64,000 nucleotides of DNA from Styela clava (GCF_964204865.1 NC_135260.1:4960001-5024000); one strand, 5' to 3'; positions 37,303-51,100 are shown, numbered from the stretch's first letter. Notes: generated by a model not told the origin, from the letters alone. A program made the numbers and translations.

Positions 37303-37763
37303 CTCTAAACTGTGCATTTTGTTGTATTATAGAGAGTAACCAAGATTTTTGAAATACTATTACATCGATCAATAAACTGGATGAATTTGTTGTTGAAAGG
37401 CAGTTAGTGAGTGAAATGAAAAGTCTGTCCCCAAAACGTAAAATTTTTTTTTTTCTGTGCACTGAATGAAAATCTTTCCAAAAGAAAGAAGTTATACAAT
37501 TTAGGAAGAACAAGGCCAATAAGAATAGACATAAAATAATCATAGGAAATTTACATTGTTGTACATGATTCAAAATTTGGTTACCTATTTTGTGAATACG
37601 TTATTTTCACATGTTCAAGATGGTAACAATAATTTTCAGATTATCTATGAACGAATCCTACCGAAAAGATACAATCTTACGTAAAATATAGCGTAACCTC
37701 CGTTACAAGGTGCTTGGCTTGAGAACGCAGCCATCACACAAGACGAGTCTAGTTTGTTACTTA

Positions 37764-39140
37764 CAGGAGGGGGTGTGCAACCTGCGGCCCGCGGGCCAAA
37801 TGCTTCTTGCAAGAAAAAATTGTGCGGTCTGCCGAGAAATGTCAATTTTAAATGATGTGCGCGCCGCAGGTTCGTCACCTCTGATTTGGTACGTCGCAGT
37901 AATTCCAACCCTTTTGCGTTGCATATACCTGAGCTTGTGCGGAGCGAATTACGCAGATCAAAAATAAGATCATAAGATCAAAAATCAAAATTTTGGTAGC
38001 TACAACTACTAGGAAGACTATGTTGAATAAAAATGCGGCCTACGGTTTTACCCAGTTATTTGTATCTGGCCCCTTATTCTACAGTTTGCACACCTCTTAT
38101 TTACAGTGTTGCAAAACAAAATAGTAGACAGCTCACAACTGGTAGACCCTTCCTATTGGATAATAATCACACGTCGTCCATTGAAACCTAAAGTTTCTGT
38201 TGCGTGATTAACGTTTCGTGTACGACCAACAATTTGTTTTGTAACTCAGATTACATGCCATTAGGTAATTATTAAGCCGCGTTAAAAAAACATACACTCT
38301 TATTGCTTCAAAATCAGTACAGATAAACGTATAGTTCATAAGTACAAAGTCAATAAGAATAGCTAAAAAGTAAACATAGTATACGTTAGGTCCTACACTA
38401 CAGTTTCATGGCCTGGCCCCTCATACAAAATTTATTTTTCAAAGTGTAGTTTATTCCATTATTTGTTACAGATTTTGTGATAAAAAAGCTATACTATTGT
38501 GGGACAAAAATAAATTGTGAGGCTCGCGTAGAAATGCCAATTTTGAATGATGTGCGGTCCGCGAAACAAGTTTTTAATTGAATTTAATATGAGACATGCG
38601 AGTATTTCCAATCTTCTCGCGTCATTCCAAAGGCTATGACCTGAGTCCAATTTAATATCTATTCCTATGTTACAATGTCTTAACAGCTGGCTTGTGCGAT
38701 GCGAAAATGCATATCATAACACAATAACTAAAATTTTTGTGTCTGCAACTACTAGGAAGTCTATGTTGAATGAAGGTGCGACTCGCGGTTTCACTCATTT
38801 ATTTCTATTTGGCACTCTTGTATTGAAGGTTGGACACCCCTGCCTTAGAGCATGAAAGTATACTTGATTGCGCAAACGGCTGGACGCTTCAGCAGTAGCG
38901 CACCTTGATTATTGGCTCTAAGATGATAAAATCACTTCTTGTAAATACAAATGGTATATTCACTAAAACAGGGGTGTGCGACCCGCGGGCCTAATGCGGC
39001 TCGCAAAAAAAATGGCGCACCCCGCAAAAATGCCAATTTTGACTGGCCCGCGGACTAATTTTTTTAAATTTAGTTTAACCCAGTACGTTCAAGTAATTTT
39101 TAATTCCTTTGTGTTGCAAAGTCTATACCCGATTTTGATA
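37764..39140. mobile_element. cluster of GCGGCCC-family TIR elements
   Basis: At least three partial copies follow one another: ~37764-38098 (GGGTGTGCAACCTGCGGCCC to TTTGCACACCTCT), ~38510-38850 (ending GGTTGGACACCCCTG) and ~38968-39140 (starting CAGGGGTGTGCGACCCGCGG, lacking a clear right end). None codes for protein. Confidence 0.6.
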
Positions 39141-40555
39141 TTTGCGACTCTCAGCCTTCCCATCCTCCACCCAACCCTTCAGCCTGCCAACCCTGGCGTT
39201 TCCGCTATAGTTTGTTAAATATAAACGTTAACGCTTTGTTTTTTTTTGTTAACTTAATAGTCCTCAGTTTTAGTCTTATATTTTACTACCTTGATAACTA
39301 GCATAGTATAGTCCCTTTAGCTTTTTTTTTTCTACAATCAGCCACTATAATAATAACATAGTAAAATAGGTTCTATAGCTTCTTTTGGTAGTCATTCTTT
39401 ATAACTTGGCTTCTTCAAGTTTTTTGCTATGTCTGCCAGGACACACTTGCCTCTCGGCGCCGGTGCAAACCAGAATGTCTGCTGGAGCAACATCTAACAC
39501 GCGCGCTTTTGGAGCTTTATTTGTGACGCCGACGCCACTCTTTCCGGCCTGTGGATGCGTCGCCGAAGGTTGCAAGCGTTTAAAGGAATGGAGATTTTTC
39601 ATGGAGAGTCAGTAGACGCAACAACATCAAAGGAAATTCCTACGTTGTCCACGTTCAACGACCTTCACGAACGTTGCACAACTTCGGCCCCTCAAATCAC
39701 TTGATCAAGGGATCTCCTATTAGGCAAGGTCTGTGTAACATCACGTTCAAGTCCGATGAATGGGTGTCCCTTGCCTGGACACCAAGGTTGCTGCATGCCA
39801 AGTCAGACCAATACGTAAACTGAACTTTCTTGTGAATCTCACACAATTTTGGCATAGAGAGGCTCGGTAAAGTCTTGGAAGAAAGATACTCCTAGTCATC
39901 ACACGGTTATTCAGCAACCCCATACCTCATTTCATCCAGGTTCCAGAATCCCGGCTGAAGGCTTTTAGTATTTTAGTGGGTTGAAGATTCTCCGATCATG
40001 ATTGAGATTGAGTGTAAGTTCTGCGTGCGCATGGCATCTGAAATATCTAAAATCTTAAATAACATCTGCTCGAGCAATTTTGATGTTTGTTTGGAGTAAA
40101 TCTTCTACAACACTTACAATAATAAAATGTGTCTGACTTTTAACACAAAAAAATCGTTACATATGTCGACTACAAGTACCATGATAGTCCGATTTGATTT
40201 ATTTACGATTAGATTCAAAATGGTCAGCCCTACATCTAATAGGCCTAATCTGTGGTCATATAAAAAATTATAGTAATACATGAATAACTGGTGAGAAGCA
40301 CACAATACTGCTTAGCCAACATATCGATGTATAAATATTGGGTTTAAATATAAAGGTGGTTTTCAAGCGGGTAATCGCGACACTCTAGATCACTGCCTCC
40401 AAATCTTTGGGTGGCGACCCAACACTGGGTTGCTTGTTTTATCTACGAAAACTCGAAAAGTATGGATTTCATTTTTATAAATTTTATTGTATAATTTATA
40501 TATAATATAGTATTTGAAATCTCGCCCATAGTAGTTGTACATGTGGGAACTCTCA
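39141..40555. other. intergenic, no gene recognised
   Basis: The 39400-40000 stretch is less AT-rich than its surroundings (e.g. GCGCGCTTTTGGAGC, GACGCCGACGCC) and may be a different mobile-element remnant. I do not recognise it and see no repeat partner in this window. The rest is AT-rich. Confidence 0.35.
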
Positions 40556-41763
40556 TCGTGCTAGTTGTCCTTGAATCACAATATATCATGAGTTTCTATG
40601 TGTATTATCGTAGTTTAAAGAGAACTGTAAAAGTACTTTGATCTCAGCGATTTGACATGAGCAGGGAAAGGCCACGTTGCATAACACAACAATAATATTT
40701 GATATTCCTGATTCAACTGTGAGTAATCGATATATATAGTATTTTAACCTGTTCAACTTGTTTTCAATTTTTTTTGACCTGCTTGATATCAGGAAATGAG
40801 CGTTTGAATATTTTGCCCATTGAAACTAGTAAAACCCGGGCATCAGAGTTTACACATGCTAACCATTGCCAACGAATTCAACGAAATATTACTCTTCAAA
40901 TATTACCGCTCCACCGAAAGGCTTGATATCCACTGTCATTGACATCCAAGACATTGACTGAATGGTATTGTTAACTTTCTACCAGTTGGACATGTTTTAT
41001 TATAATAAGAAATAAAATTCGTTTGAAACGTGGGCTGAAACTAACAGTAACTGTGCATGTATCACTAGAAACATTGATTTCCTTACACACTCCCTCTAAA
41101 AGCGGTGAATAACTCTTCCGCTGAAATAATTTTAAGAGTAAAGCTTTTGTCAAATATTGCAACATGAATTATCAGCGCCGTGAAGGCTAGAATGACAATT
41201 TATCAATGACCTGGATTGACTCGAGTTACCTGAATGAAATAACTCGGACGCAAATAACCACCGATAAGACTCGGCACAATGGTTGACCTGACTTGGACTT
41301 GAGGTTTGAGGATCTCCGCCACAACTGAAAAGTGCTTCTTCTGAGTATCATTCTTGCCTGGCTTCTTCCCATCGGGCAACTTATTCTGACGTCCAAGACG
41401 AATCATTTATCCAAATCAACTCAATATTCATAATATTTAATATTTTAAACCCATCACTTTGACACCTGAAATTTCGCATTGCGTCACCTAAAAAGATTTT
41501 AATCAATTTACAAAAACTCACTCACGGGCAAAATGAATATTTTCCCAAGCTCTGTTAACTGTTAGGACAAAATCTGAACAATATAGCACGGAATATTTTA
41601 TTGAGTCGTAAGACGCTAGCTGAACTAATTTTTAGCTCTGGGGTTTAAAATCGTTGCTATTTCGACTGAAGTCCTGACTTGGTCAAGTGATTACCGACTT
41701 CAAAAAAAGGAAAGTTCAGCGTGTTTTGTCTCTGAATCATGGTAATTCTACGCATTTTTAGGT

Positions 41764-41996
41764 AATCCCGAAATAGGTTTCCCAAGATGGCGGACACCGG
41801 AGCGTAGTATGTGTACCTGGTTAGGGTTAGTCGCTAATCTCGTGTACAATAACTACGGGAGTCACTCGACTAGTCCCCGAGCTCGTGATAAAACTAAAAC
41901 AAGAAAAATTGGAATAAAATGATGGCCTAACACTAACTTGATACACATACCACGTTCCGAAGTCCGTCAATTTGGTTCACATACTTCGGAAGTACT
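41764..41996. mobile_element. palindromic MITE, block B unit 1
   Basis: It carries arms AAGATGGCGGACACCGGAGC / CACATACCACGTTCCGAAGT with the GGTTAGGGTTAGTCGC core. It is inherited with the tandem unit. Confidence 0.65.
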
Positions 41997-43327
41997 TATT
42001 TTTATTTGTGCATGTGTTTTTAGAGATATATACACTAAAAATTTCCATTGGAATTTCAAACAGAGCTAAAATATGCGTGCTGTTTGTCCCTGAAGCAAAA
42101 TATTTTCATGAGTATGTATATGTATTATCTCAGAAAGTAAAAAATCTGGAAAGTGTTTTGATTAATATTATAACCAGGTTTTTAAATAATTATTAAATGT
42201 TCAACTTGCTTCATATAATGTTACACAAACTTCAAACGAAATTGCTATGCAGAAAACAGTCTCAGCAATTGGACATGGGCAGGGGTCACGTTGCATAACA
42301 AAACTAAAGTTACTGATTCAACTGTGAGAAATGGATGTGTTTCTGCTGGATTTCAGGAAATGAACGTTTGAAACATTTGTCGTTTCAAACTAGCATAACC
42401 CTGGCATCATATTTTGCACATTATAACCATTTCCAACGAATTAAACCAAATATTACGCTCCAAATATCATCCCTCCCCGAATGGCTTGCAATCCACTGGC
42501 ATTGACATCCAAGACATTGACTGAAATGTATTGTAACTTTATACTAATTGAACATGTTTTATTGTAATAAAATTTAAAATTCGTTTGAAACGTGGCCTGA
42601 AAATAACGGCATTTGTGCAAGTATCACTAGCGACAGTTATTTCCCTGCACTCCCATCTAAAAGCGGTGAAAAACCCTCCCACCGAAATATATTTTAACAG
42701 TAAGGTTTTTGTCAAATATTGCAACGTGAAAGTAGCAGCACTGTGGAGTCTCTAATGAATGAATATCAATGACGTGGATTGACTCGAGTTATCTGAATGA
42801 AATAACTCGGACGCAAATAACCTCCGATAAGACTCGGCACAAGGATTGACTTGACTTGGACTTGAGGTTTGAGGATTTCCGCCACAACTGGAAAGTGCTT
42901 CTTCTGAGTATCATTCTTGCCTGGCTTCTTCCCATCGGGCAACTTATTCTGACGTCCAAGACGAATCATTTATCCAAATCAACTCAATATTCATAATATT
43001 TGATATTTTAAACCCATCACTTTGACACCTGAAATTTCGCATTGCGTCACCTAAAAAGATTTCAATCAATTCACAAAACTCACTCACGGGCAAAATGAAT
43101 AATTTCCCAAGCTCTGTTAACTGTTAGGACAAAATATGAACAACACAGCGCGCAATATTGTATTGAGTCGTAAGACACCAGCTGAACTAATATTTAGCTC
43201 TGGGGTTTAAAATCGTTGCTATTTCGACTGAAAGTCCTGACTTGGTCAAGTGATTAAGGACTTAAAAAAAAAGGAAAGTTCAGCGTGTTTTATCTCTGAA
43301 TCATGGTAATTCTACGCATTTTTAGGT

Positions 43328-43560
43328 AATCCCGAAATATGTTTACTAAGATGGCGGACACCGGAACGTAGTATGTGTACCTGGTTAGGGTTAGTCGCTA
43401 ATCTCGTGTACAATAACTACGGGAGTCACTCGACTAGTCCCCGAGCTCGTGATAAAACTAAAATAAGGAAAATTGGAATAAAATTATGGCCTAACACAAG
43501 CTTGATACACATACCACGTTCCGAAGTCCGCCATCTTGGTTCACATACTTCGGAAGTACT
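43328..43560. mobile_element. palindromic MITE, block B unit 2
   Basis: This member has better preserved arms than unit 1: AAGATGGCGGACACCGGAAC on the left and GCCATCTTGGTTCACATACT on the right. Confidence 0.65.
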
Positions 43561-44864
43561 TATTTTTATTTGTGCATGTGTTTTCAGAGATATATACACT
43601 GAGAATTTCGATTGGAATTTCAAACAGAGCTAAAATATGCGTGCTGTTTGTCCCTGAAGCAAAATATTTTCATGAGTATGTATGTGTATTATCTCAGAAA
43701 GTGAAAAATCTGGAAAGCGTTTTGATTAATATCATAACCAGGTTTTTAAATGATTATTAAATGTTCAACTTGCTTCATATAATGTTACACAAACTTCAAA
43801 CAAAATTGCTATGCAGAAAACAGTCTCAGCAATTGGACATGAGCAGGGGTCATGTTGCATAACAAAACTAAAGTTACTGATTCAACTGTGAGAAATGGAT
43901 GTTTCTGCTGGATTTCAGGAAATGAACGTTTGAAACATTTGTCGTTTCAAACTAGCATAACCCTGGCATCATATTTTGCACATTACAACCATTTCCAACG
44001 AATTAAACCAAATATCACGCTCCAAATAGCATCCCTCCCCCGAATGGCTTGCAATCCACTGGCATTGATATCCAAGACATTGACTGAAATGTATTGTAAC
44101 TTTATACTAATTGAACATGTTTTATTATATTAAAATTTAAAATTCGTTTGAAACGTGGCCCAAAAATAACGGCATTTGTGCAAGTATCACTAGCGACAGT
44201 TATTTCCCTGCACTCCCATCTAAAAGCGGTGAATAACCCCGAAATATATTTTAACAGTAAGGTTTTTGTCAAATATTGCAACGTGAAAGTAGCAGCATTG
44301 TGGAGTCTTTAATGAATGAATATCAATGACCTGGATTGACTCGAGTTATCTGAATGAAATAACTCGGACGCAATTAACTACGACGCAAGTCCCGACTTCG
44401 GTATAAATCACTTGGTCAAGTAATCACCGACTTTGAAAAAGGAAAGTTCAGCGTGTTTTTGTCCCTGAATCACGTTATTTTCATGAGCATGTATGTGTAT
44501 TATCTAGGTTTTGAGAAAACTGTAGAAAGTACTTCAATTAAAAATGTCATCAGAGCCCAGGCTGATAGGTGTTACATGTACTTGAACAGCGGTCTTATGT
44601 TGCATTATCATGTGTGTTGTCTCAGTTTTCAGAGAAATCTGGAAAGTGCTTAAGTTGATATCGAAATCAGGTCCTTGACTAATATATTCAGTGCAGTTGA
44701 TATTTTTGATTCAAATATTAGAATTCGATATTAAAAATATTTTAACCTGTTTAACTTGTTTTTAACTTTTATGACCCATTGAATTTCAGGAAATGAACGT
44801 TTGAAACCTCTGCCGTTTCAAACTAACATAACCCTGGCTATTGCCAACAAATTCAACCAGGTAT

Positions 44865-45125
44865 TACTCTTACGGGCGTGTTAGTGACATCGCCGTCATC
44901 GTTTCATAAAGATAGAAAGAGAGGCATTTACCAAACTCACTTTTTTTGTGACGCAACACGTATCTTACAAGAGAGAGAGAAAACAACTTCTCTTTCCGCT
45001 TTAGAGTAGTGAGTGAGCTTACAAAGGATATATTCCGACGCGAATAGATTGAAGCTTCATTCTAACCCAATCTGTTCGGGAATCGACTTTCATCGGAGCA
45101 ATTTTGAGAAAATTTTGGATTCAAA
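44865..45125 (+). promoter_or_regulatory. presumed promoter and 5' UTR of copy B
   Basis: This matches 19005-19272 nearly base for base, including AAAGATAGAAAG and the TATATTCC context. The GA tract is shorter by two GA units. Confidence 0.3.
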
Positions 45126-48100
45126 ATGAGGATTCCTATTCAATACATTCTTCTTATGTTTATCGAGGCATTTCCATTGGTTAAAGGTCAGTATAACCGT
45201 GCATGCTTTACTTGCTTGCATTGGTTTTGTTTTTTGCGCGAGAAGAAATACTCGTTTTTCGCTCCTCGGATTATTTATTTGCATCAAGCGGAATATTTAT
45301 TTAATCCGGCATGGAAAGGGCCAGTATGGCGGTGTGAAAATATGGCAAACCTCGATTTCACGTTAAAATTTGAACTAAGAACTAAGAAAGAAATACTAAC
45401 TCAAACTTCGTTTAAACTCCCAAAGCGGAGGCCGCCATAGATATAAAAATAAATGATGATTGTTCGTATTCAATGTGTCGCCGCTCACGTACCGTAGATT
45501 GTGCTAAATGGCCGTTCCATCATTATAATATATATATATATATACGATACAACGCTTTGGCTTTTAAACTCTCTGATGAGAGCAACGGAATGTTTTAGTT
45601 TTTGAACCTAAAATTTTGGTATCGTAATATAAACTGTAATCATTATGTTCAGAAGAGAAAATTTGATCGTAAATTATCGGCGTGGTGGCCCATTGTTGAA
45701 GCTTTTTATTCGGATATTCTGGCATCGCGGGGTAGAATGTCGGGTTCAATTTCATACCCACCACCTCAACCAGGGTGTTGTAAAATGAATAAGCAATGCC
45801 GAATCAACAAGATTGCGTCCCGTCTGAAATATTGCAGCTAATAACGTATCCGTTCGTTAACACTTTGAGTACTTTGAGTTTATTGTTTATTCCTGAGTTT
45901 ATTGCTCGACAGAAAAAATTGATACGATTATCAGATTCTCGAAACTGAATCGCGGGTATTAAATCAGATTTTATTAGCCCATGCTTGCAGTAACGCCAAA
46001 CATTATCAGGTTCCCCAAAGGCGGGCGTAATATTACAAATTCGATTCGACCAATCATCATCGAGGAAAATAGTTCGTTCGCAATACGTGCGCAGCACTAT
46101 AAAATTAAATATGGAATGAGAGAATGTGCGCCATAGGTAAATAGGTACTGAATTAGTCTCGTTATGAAAAAAGTACCTTAATTTTGGTTTATCTGTTTTA
46201 AACCTATTTCTATTCCTCGATTTCTAATTTTCTTTCAACAGGTGAGAAATGCTGGATGCCTATGGTTTGCGACGGGAAACCTACTTGGAGAAACGTTACG
46301 GTGCGACCCTTAGTAATAGTTCCTTACTGTTGGTATCATTTATAAAAATAAAACTGTTTTTTTTTTAAATCTGGAAATAAAAATGATTAAATTGAACTTT
46401 TTAGCATTTTCTTCCATCTATAAGTTCTGAAGGTTTGAAACTTACTTTAATCGATACCTCATCCCAGATTTTACGTTTACACTTTAATCCACGGGAACAC
46501 TTTTTCACAGGGAAAACCTACTCAGCTAAAGCAATATTTTAGCGATGTGCAGCTTTCATGACCATACGTTTGAACGTTTCTCTCTTGTTCTATTTCAGAC
46601 GGGACAGTGCACAAAAGAAGAAGAGAAGGCTTTGGAAGGTTCGTGTCCACAATATAATTTCCTTCCAAATACGTTTGCAATTTTCTTATATTTGTCAAAC
46701 GATCTGGTAACAAACATGCCCTCAAATAATCGTTTTATTAGAAAAACATAAAATATTTTTATAAAATATGAAATATTTTATATTTTTATGGCGCTATTTT
46801 CAACAATCACATCATAACGTATAGTTTAACAATATCTATATCATATTCCTATTTTTAATCAGAGAGAGAGAGATGAGTACATATCTTCTTACAAAAATTT
46901 ACTGAATATGGACTGTAAAACTGGAGACTCAATTTAAATTCTATTTTCGTTTATGTTTCGCAGCTTTAACGACAAAACTAGACGGAATGGAAAGTAACCT
47001 CCATCAATTGAAAAAGACGATGGAAGAATCAGAGACAAACTCACTGACGCCTTCTGTTGTAGGTGTCAAAAATACGACCACGCCCTCTGTTGTAGGTGAC
47101 AAGGAAACGACTACGCCCTCTGTTGTAGGTGTCAAGGAAACGACTACGCCCTCTGTTGTAGGTGTCAAGGAAACGACCACTCCCCAGGGTAAGAAAAATC
47201 TATGTCTTTTGGTATCGCATGCACTAGAATATATATTACAATAGTCCTGTTCAGTCAAAGTTAATGATACGGCTGTTTTGCGAATACGTTAATTTGGAAA
47301 AAATTGAAATATATCCACATTGCCATAATTCAGTATCTCAAAATTATAAGTCGTGATATAAAGTTTTTTAACACAGGATACAAAGACAAGAAAACTTCTT
47401 CGGCCCGTATCTCAACCTTACCTGCTACATCCCCGTGGTCATCTAAGGAAGCCTTTCTCTCTACTTTTCGCCCACAAACTACAAAAGTCGAACAGAGTAC
47501 AGGTTGGTGTGGTCTCTCCGCAAGACGTCTTAATATATGACAGAGCAAAATTGCCTCAAGATGGCGTCCATAGTCTGGGGGTTGCCCGGCTTCATGATTT
47601 TTGGCGTTGCCGTTTTGCCGCGGACTCGAGAAATCTGGGTTTGGTATAGTTATATATGTATAGTATAGTACCACAAGTAATTCCAGTAAGCGTGACATAA
47701 CCATTTTCGTATGTGTTGTGATATGGAATATACAAGATATATATGTGATATGGAACTATACAAGACTCAAAAACATCGTTTCTCATGTTGTTTATCGTTC
47801 ACTTCCGGTTGGTGATATTTTTTGCCAAATGAAGGATAGGGTTTACACATTAATTCAGGGAAAGCAAATGATGGCTTATTCATATGGCAAACCTTTGCCT
47901 CCCGTTTGCTCACCAGTCCATGTCCGTATGGTATTAGTTAGCCAGTCATTCCTAACCCATATATGACTATTGATAATCTCACTACGCCATCTAAAAATCA
48001 TAGTAATGTAATAAGAGAATTTAGAATACACGGACGTTCGTCAAAACGTGCATACGATCACCCGACTTGCGAACCAAATCCGGTCCGTTGGATAATTTAA

Positions 48101-51100
48101 TCTGACCCATCTGATGCTGCCACAACCAAAATAAAACCAAATTTTGATGAAATAGGTCAAGGAATTTGTTGAGATTGCTATTTATTTTAGTTTTGACAAG
48201 AGGCTTTTGTGCTCCACTTTTGCTTTTGTAACGCTGTAGACATTGTTCATAAAATGTAACTTTTTACGTCACAATCTTATGGCCCGCCAGTCTATGTGGG
48301 CAGAATTTTTGGCCTTTGCCCTAAAATACCAATATGGCGGACACCGGGACGTAGTATGTGTACCAGGTTGGGGTTAGGCCATAATTTATTTCCATTTTTC
48401 CTTATTTTAGTTCTATTACGAGTTACTAGGAGACTAGCCAAGTGACTCCCGTGGTATTTGTACATTAAATTATGGCGCATAATTTGACCCTACTAACTAA
48501 CCCTAACCTGGTACACATACTACGTTTCGGTGTCCGCCATCTTGGTATGCATACTTCAGAAGCGCCTATTGAAAATCCTATCTTAAGAATTGAGCCAACT
48601 TTTAATCAGACTCTTACTTTAAAGAAGATTGCTCTTAAATCCACTCCATGCATTGTCACCATTGAAAGTCTGACATTGTCAATTGTGAATTTCATCCGAC
48701 TTCCCAGCCCTGTTCAGAATAAAATAATATTCGGTTTACGCCAGAATACGAGGCTCGGACTCTAAAAATTTTCTTTTGCGTTTTTCAGTCGATCTTACAT
48801 GTGATTTTGAGTCTTCAACCAACCCTACATGCGGCTATACGAGAGTTAATGGGACATTTCAGAGAGAATACAGAAATAATGAAGTTACAGGTATTGTTTC
48901 TATATGAAACTCTTACAGATGAGTCTGATTTACTTCCGTTTTTCATCCTAGGTTATGTTCTTGCTGGTAATGGTACAATCAGATCCTTACCCAAGGCTTG
49001 GGCTGGCAATGATGAACTATGCATGAGTGTCGACATAAAAGGGACATCTGATGGAGAACTTGTGGTCAAGGCTTACAATGGAACTGAAATGTGAGTAACT
49101 AACACTGCATTTAATTTTTTACCATACTATTTGCCGCTTTCACTCCAGAGAATGCTTTGTCAATGTACAGTGAAAAATTATTATTTTTATGAACCAATAA
49201 GGAAATTTGAAATTCAGTGTTTTAGGGGTTTGCAACCTGTCGCCATGCTGCGGTAAAAATGCGACCCACAAAAAAATTGTGCGACATGCGAAATAGTGCC
49301 AGTTTTGACTAATTTGCGGCACGCGAAACCAATTTTTAATTTAGTTTAATCTGATACGTGCCAGTGATTCCAATCCCTTTGCGTGGCAAAACCTATACCT
49401 GGGTCCATTATATCAGGGGTGGCCAACCTGCTTTCGACCGCGATCGACTAAATTCTTCCAAATAGCTCGCGATCGACTGATCGATAATAAGTACATACAC
49501 AAAAACGAACGAGTACTGAATTTGCAGATACATGCGTATATATAAAAACATTCCACCGCTGCCAATAAGCTCGGCTCTGAGGGCGAATTCTAAAATCGCC
49601 ACGAAAATTTGTATTTTTAATTTAATTTGATTATGTGATTGTACCGGGAGTAAATTTTCATCATTTGTTCAAGATTCATTAGAATCAGATCTGAGGCCTG
49701 TCGAATTTTTAGTCATAAGTGTTGAAAACGATAATCGGCAAATTCATTCCCAAACTTTGACGGCGTTTTAAAAGTTACAACAGGCGCTGCATGAAACTGG
49801 TTTAAGGTTCATTATTTGGGGGAATGTTATTGAATTCACTTAACATCAGACGCGATCGACTACTCGAGACGTGGCGATCGACCGGTCGATCGCGATCGAC
49901 GTGTTGGACACCCCTGCAATATATGATCTATGCCCGTGAACAACTCATGTTGTCTCGCAAAGCCTGTGTTGAATAAAGTTTCAGCCCGCGGCTTCACTCA
50001 GTTATTTGTATATGGCCCTCTGTATTAAAGATTGCACGCCCCTTTTTTAAATTGTTTTAAAAAAAAATTATCTTTGAGGATCATCTGTAAACAGAATTAC
50101 TGGCAACCACTGTAATGTGAGGAGCTGCTGAAACTATAAATAACTATAGCGGTGCATTCCACATTAGTAAGTACTGATTGGTGGGGAGACATGGGGCAAT
50201 TAAAGTTGATGCGCTCGGAGGAAGATCTAAATAATTGATTCCATATAAATGAGGTTCCTGGAGAAAGCAGAATATAGCAAAATTTGATTTATTTTGTAAG
50301 TCTATGTGAATACAGCAATGATGTGTTTTTTTAATTTTTAGGAAAGCAATCCGGTCGTTTTCTGCCTCGACTACCTGGAAGATCGAGAAATTCATTTTAA
50401 CGAAAATAAACTCTGCAGATATCGAGGTTTGCAACACATTTGTTATTGAGAATCTTTTTAAATCAGAGTTGCTTTGGATGTGAATCCCATCACATACTAT
50501 GCAAACGTTTTGGCGCTCCGGGCGTATCTGTATCAATATGGAGTCAAGTAATTTTGTTCGCCTATTTTACCCAATGTTGTGTAAAGTAAACCTATGGAAA
50601 GAGGGTATATCACTTGGCTAACATAGACAGTTCCCGAACTCGTAATAGAACTAAAATAAAAAAATATGGGAATAAAATATTGGCCTAAGCCAACCTGGTA
50701 CACGTACTACGGGGATTTCATCTTACATGGGCGTTTGGTTGAAATTGGTAGGGCTTAGTCTTGTTTGATCAGCGTGCAGAGGGTTGTAATCATTTCTTTG
50801 CATAATTGGAGTTTCTCTAGAATTCCTTTACAAATTGGGAACACATATTAGACTTTTATCAACTTTCCTCTACGCATGTATAAACCTTAAATAAATATCT
50901 TTTGACTCAATGAGAATCCATTCAAGGACTGTCTCGAAATTGACAAAAAATTCTGATTCTAATTACCCTACTTTGAGTCAAACAACGGAAACCAAAATTT
51001 TGTGACCATAATTGCATGCCTGTTGAAAATGATTAGTAAACGTAATGCATTCGCGATCTGTTGGAAATTCGTTTACAATTATCACATTCAGAAATCCGGA

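Larger units (their letters stand above)
40560..44860. repeat. ~1.56-kb tandem repeat units upstream of copy B
   Basis: The GGAAATGAACGTTTGAAAC marker (as GGAAATGAGCG in the first) occurs at 40790, 42355, 43917 and 44787. This gives two intervals of ~1563 and a short last one. Two full palindromic MITEs (41764-41996, 43328-43560) recur once per unit. Minus-strand open stretches at 41203-41406 and 42766-42969 are similar to each other (LGRQNKLPDGKKPGKNDTQK) but decay in other units. Confidence 0.75.

Noticed and set aside
42766..42969. Minus-strand open frame with LPDGKKPGKNDTQK as a gene
   Set aside because: It recurs in each tandem unit but is broken in 15906-16091 and ~17500-17690, and has no splice context or recognised domain.
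16540..43420. TTAGGGTTAG motifs as telomeric repeats
   Set aside because: They occur once per element inside the palindromic MITE core, never as a long array.
48801..49094. A 97-codon open frame spanning exon 6, intron 6 and exon 7 of copy B
   Set aside because: It reads exon 6 in a non-MAM frame. Removing the 61-nt intron restores the frame that matches copy A.
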